In this document: piece by piece, positions 62,281 to 64,000 of the stretch
Layout: every line of letters begins with the position of its first letter
Position numbering within the stretch: position 1 is the first letter of the stretch
Assembly (NCBI RefSeq): GCF_000337195.1
Contig: NZ_AOID01000029.1
Span: 1 to 64,000 of the forward strand
Direction of reading: 5' to 3'
Length of the DNA stretch: 64,000 bases
DNA from: Natrinema versiforme JCM 10478
GTDB lineage: Archaea; Halobacteriota; Halobacteria; Halobacteriales; Natrialbaceae
The notes under the pieces: model-generated
The model's input: the letters and a program-made list of their open reading frames with translations, nothing else
Told to the model about the DNA's origin: nothing
The model's database searches: none
Position numbers and translations under genes: made by a program

Positions 62281-62749
62281 AAATCGTCAAATTGCGTCTA
62301 CTTTCTTCTCAGGGCAGCCACGGACTCCCGTGCCTGGTCGGAAATTCCGGACTCGAGGCAGTAACTGTCTGAAATCGGATAGCGAAGATCTGGATGTGAT
62401 TATCCTGTCCGCAAACGGGCGGCAGTTACGACACAGACACGGACCTGAAACGGTGAAGCGGTACCGTAGAAAGGGCGACGAGGAGCAGCCTGCTATCGTG
62501 GCTGCAGGCAATCGCCACACCCTCCCCAACCGATTCGCTCGCTCCCGGGAGTCGCTCACTCATCCCTCGCGCAGTGGTGTCGACCGCCCTCGATAGCACT
62601 CGGTCGGTCGACAGCGCGCGCCGCCGCGTATCGGTCGGTCAGTCGGAGCGACACGTCGACTACTGATACGAAACATGTAGTTCGAAGAGAATGATCCGGA
62701 GGATCCACGATACGAACTGGCTGCCGGTGTCGACGGTTTAGTGTCGCGG
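62281..62749. other. 470-bp gap without a recognised gene
   Basis: Short open frames occur on both strands (for example 62287-62559), but their translations have no family signature and contradict each other. A direct repeat of CACTCATCC-like type or RNA gene is not apparent. This region lies upstream of nothing on the minus strand and after the tail of the alkaline-phosphatase-fold gene. Confidence 0.4.
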
Positions 62750-63664
62750 TCAGTCGAGATAGCCGAGTTCGCGCAGGCGCTCGGTCGGCATGTCGATGCC
62801 CTCGTCGCTGCCAGATCCGGTGCCGGACTCCGCCGCGCGTTCTTCGACCCATCGGCGCACGTCGAAGACCGATTTCGGGTAGGTATCCGCCGTGGAACTC
62901 GCGTACGCGCGCCAGGAGTGACTCGCCGGTTTCTCGCCGGCGTCGGGCGGGTAGAACTCGGTGCGCATCCCGTGGTCGCTGACGACGAGGAGGTCGTCGT
63001 CTTCGCCGAGGGCGGCGACGATTTCTTGGACGAACTCGCCGACGCGCTCGTAGGCGCGGCCCAGTGCGGCCTCGTCGTCGGCGTAGGCGTGGCCCGCCGC
63101 GTCCAGCGTGTGGACGTGGACGCCGGCGATCGAGACCGGGTGGGCGAGCATCTCACGGGCCCAGCTGAACTGCTGGGCGCAGAGCCCGAAGAGTTCGCGC
63201 TCGAACTCGCTGCGGGGCATCCCCTCGGCGACGGCGTTCATCAGATCCCACGCCCGCTGGAGGGGCTGCCCGTCGTGGACGCCCGGCCAGTTGTGGACGA
63301 CCGCGTCGTCGGCGTCGAACATCGACTCGCGGTCCGTCTCGCCGATGCGCTCGCGCTCGCCGGTCCGAGAGCGAACCAGTTTGCCGAGCGTCCCCCGCGT
63401 CGACTCGTCGAGGTGGCCGGTGACCGTCGAGGCGAGGTCAAGCGCGGGATTTTGCCACTCGCTCGTGCCGCCGCCGGTGATCCCGTGTTCGGCGGGCTCG
63501 AGCCCGGTCGCGACGGTCGCCCAGACCTCCGGCGTGTACGGAACCGCCTGCGTGTTCGCGAACGTCTCGATCTCGCCGCCCGACTCGAGGCGGAACGAGT
63601 CGAGGTCGAAGTGATCGATCAGTCCGGCGTCGAGCGCGTCGAGGGCGAGTACGACGACGGTCAT
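62750..63664 (-). CDS. alkaline-phosphatase-fold phosphodiesterase/hydrolase
   Basis: This 304-residue protein starts MTVVVLALDALDAGLIDHFD (metal-ligand Asp), continues with the probable nucleophile Thr in VPYTPEVWATVATGLEPAEHGITG, and has HVHTLDAAGHAYADD and LLVVSDHGMRTEFYP, the metal-binding histidines and aspartates of the type I phosphodiesterase/nucleotide pyrophosphatase family. It ends ERLRELGYLD, a tail shared with the sulfatase-like proteins. It overlaps the next upstream gene by 4 nt. Substrate unknown. Confidence 0.8.
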   Translation of the reverse strand: MTVVVLALDALDAGLIDHFDLDSFRLESGGEIETFANTQAVPYTPEVWATVATGLEPAEHGITGGGTSEWQNPALDLASTVTGHLDESTRGTLGKLVRSRTGERERIGETDRESMFDADDAVVHNWPGVHDGQPLQRAWDLMNAVAEGMPRSEFERELFGLCAQQFSWAREMLAHPVSIAGVHVHTLDAAGHAYADDEAALGRAYERVGEFVQEIVAALGEDDDLLVVSDHGMRTEFYPPDAGEKPASHSWRAYASSTADTYPKSVFDVRRWVEERAAESGTGSGSDEGIDMPTERLRELGYLD

Positions 63665-64000
63665 GCGTATCCCAAGTCCTCCAGGTCTTCCTGCAGCGCC
63701 GCTTCCTTGACGACGTAGGCGGGATCGAATCGGTCGCGTTCTCGCTCGAGAGCAGGGTCGTCGACCGGTTCGCCGTCGTCGAGTCGATACGTGCCGTCGC
63801 CGGTCGCGATGTGGGCGGCCGTCATGGCGGCTTTCTGGTCCCCGTAGGCGGCGAAGGCGGTTTCGCGCTCGAGCGTGCCGACGCCGTGTTCGGTCCCCGT
63901 CAGGATCGTCGGAACGTCGACCAGCGAGACGACCTCGCCGAGGTCGGAGCCGTTCCGCGTGCCGAACGGGACGTTCAGGAGTTCCGGGCGCATCTCGCCG
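63661..64000 (-). CDS. sulfatase-like protein, C-terminal part
   Basis: The N-terminal part lies beyond the right end of the window; the visible 112 codons end at a stop overlapping the next gene by 4 nt. Recognisable are RPELLNVPFGTRNGSDLGEVVSLVDVPTIL (in part), where the loop before VDVPTIL matches the strand near the end of sulfatase domains, and the tail AALQEDLEDLGYA, the same C-terminal helix as other haloarchaeal sulfatase-like proteins. A catalytic site cannot be judged from this part. Confidence 0.7.
   Translation of the reverse strand, partial: GEMRPELLNVPFGTRNGSDLGEVVSLVDVPTILTGTEHGVGTLERETAFAAYGDQKAAMTAAHIATGDGTYRLDDGEPVDDPALERERDRFDPAYVVKEAALQEDLEDLGYA

Noticed and set aside
62287-62596. 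Short ORFs on both strands downstream of tRNA-Met
   Set aside because: They overlap each other antisense, lack promoters and show no protein family signature.

Overview
The window is haloarchaeal chromosomal DNA, most likely from the order Natrialbales (Natrinema or Haloterrigena-like). This is inferred from its high GC, very acidic proteins, TATA boxes 25-30 nt upstream of many start codons (leaderless transcripts), and marker genes: AglB/AglF/AglG/AglJ/AglM N-glycosylation enzymes, archaeal Taw1, GlpABC, and an archaeal fructose PTS. An initiator tRNA-Met lies near the right end. Most genes sit in tight operons with 1-8 nt overlaps.

Layout. (1) 1-7.7 kb: the end of a class I aldolase gene and a fructose-bisphosphatase on the plus strand face a complete fructose phosphotransferase operon on the minus strand (glpR-pfkB, then ptfC-ptfA-ptsH-ptsI-ptfB). 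(2) 7.9-17.6 kb: a branched-chain amino-acid block on the minus strand, leuA-[leader]-ilvB-ilvN-ilvC-small ORF-leuC-leuD-[DMT transporter]-leuB. The leuA reading frame seems to be broken by one extra base just after its start. (3) 18-25 kb: small conserved genes, including a ferritin-like protein, a DUF5779-like protein, a two-domain VOC protein, a four-gene redox operon (acidic exported protein, ApbE flavin transferase, calcium-loop protein, ferric-reductase-like haem membrane protein), a tandem winged-helix regulator with a membrane partner, and an RHH/DUF5789 divergent pair. (4) 24.9-41.2 kb: an S-layer/archaellin N-glycosylation locus (aglJ, aglM, aglF, flippase, GT61, two GT4 enzymes, aglG, aglB) ending in a DUF368 gene, a family now linked to polyprenyl-phosphate recycling. 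Its middle (about 31-33.8 kb) is AT-rich and holds a decayed IS6-family transposase. (5) 41.3-44.9 kb: a tiny membrane peptide, a CHAT-family protease and an AAA+ winged-helix ATPase. This is the best candidate in the window for an uncharacterised system. (6) 44.9-52.3 kb: the glycerol regulon, glpABC divergent from glpK and a putative glycerol channel. (7) 52.4-57.9 kb: a methyltransferase, phosphoglycolate phosphatase, hypothetical membrane-associated proteins, taw1 and a DICT-domain protein. (8) 57.9-64 kb: a second surface-glycan set (flippase, two sulfatase-fold enzymes, pyruvyl-transferase-like protein, alkaline-phosphatase-fold enzyme) around tRNA-Met.

Together the genes describe an aerobic heterotroph. 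Fructose enters through the PTS and is split through fructose-1-phosphate. Glycerol is phosphorylated by GlpK and oxidised by GlpABC. FBPase and aldolase serve gluconeogenesis. The cell makes Leu/Val/Ile, unless the leuA lesion is real, and builds nucleotide-sugar-derived glycans on lipid carriers for surface proteins. All functional calls come from reading the sequence and from knowledge of the families; no database search was run.
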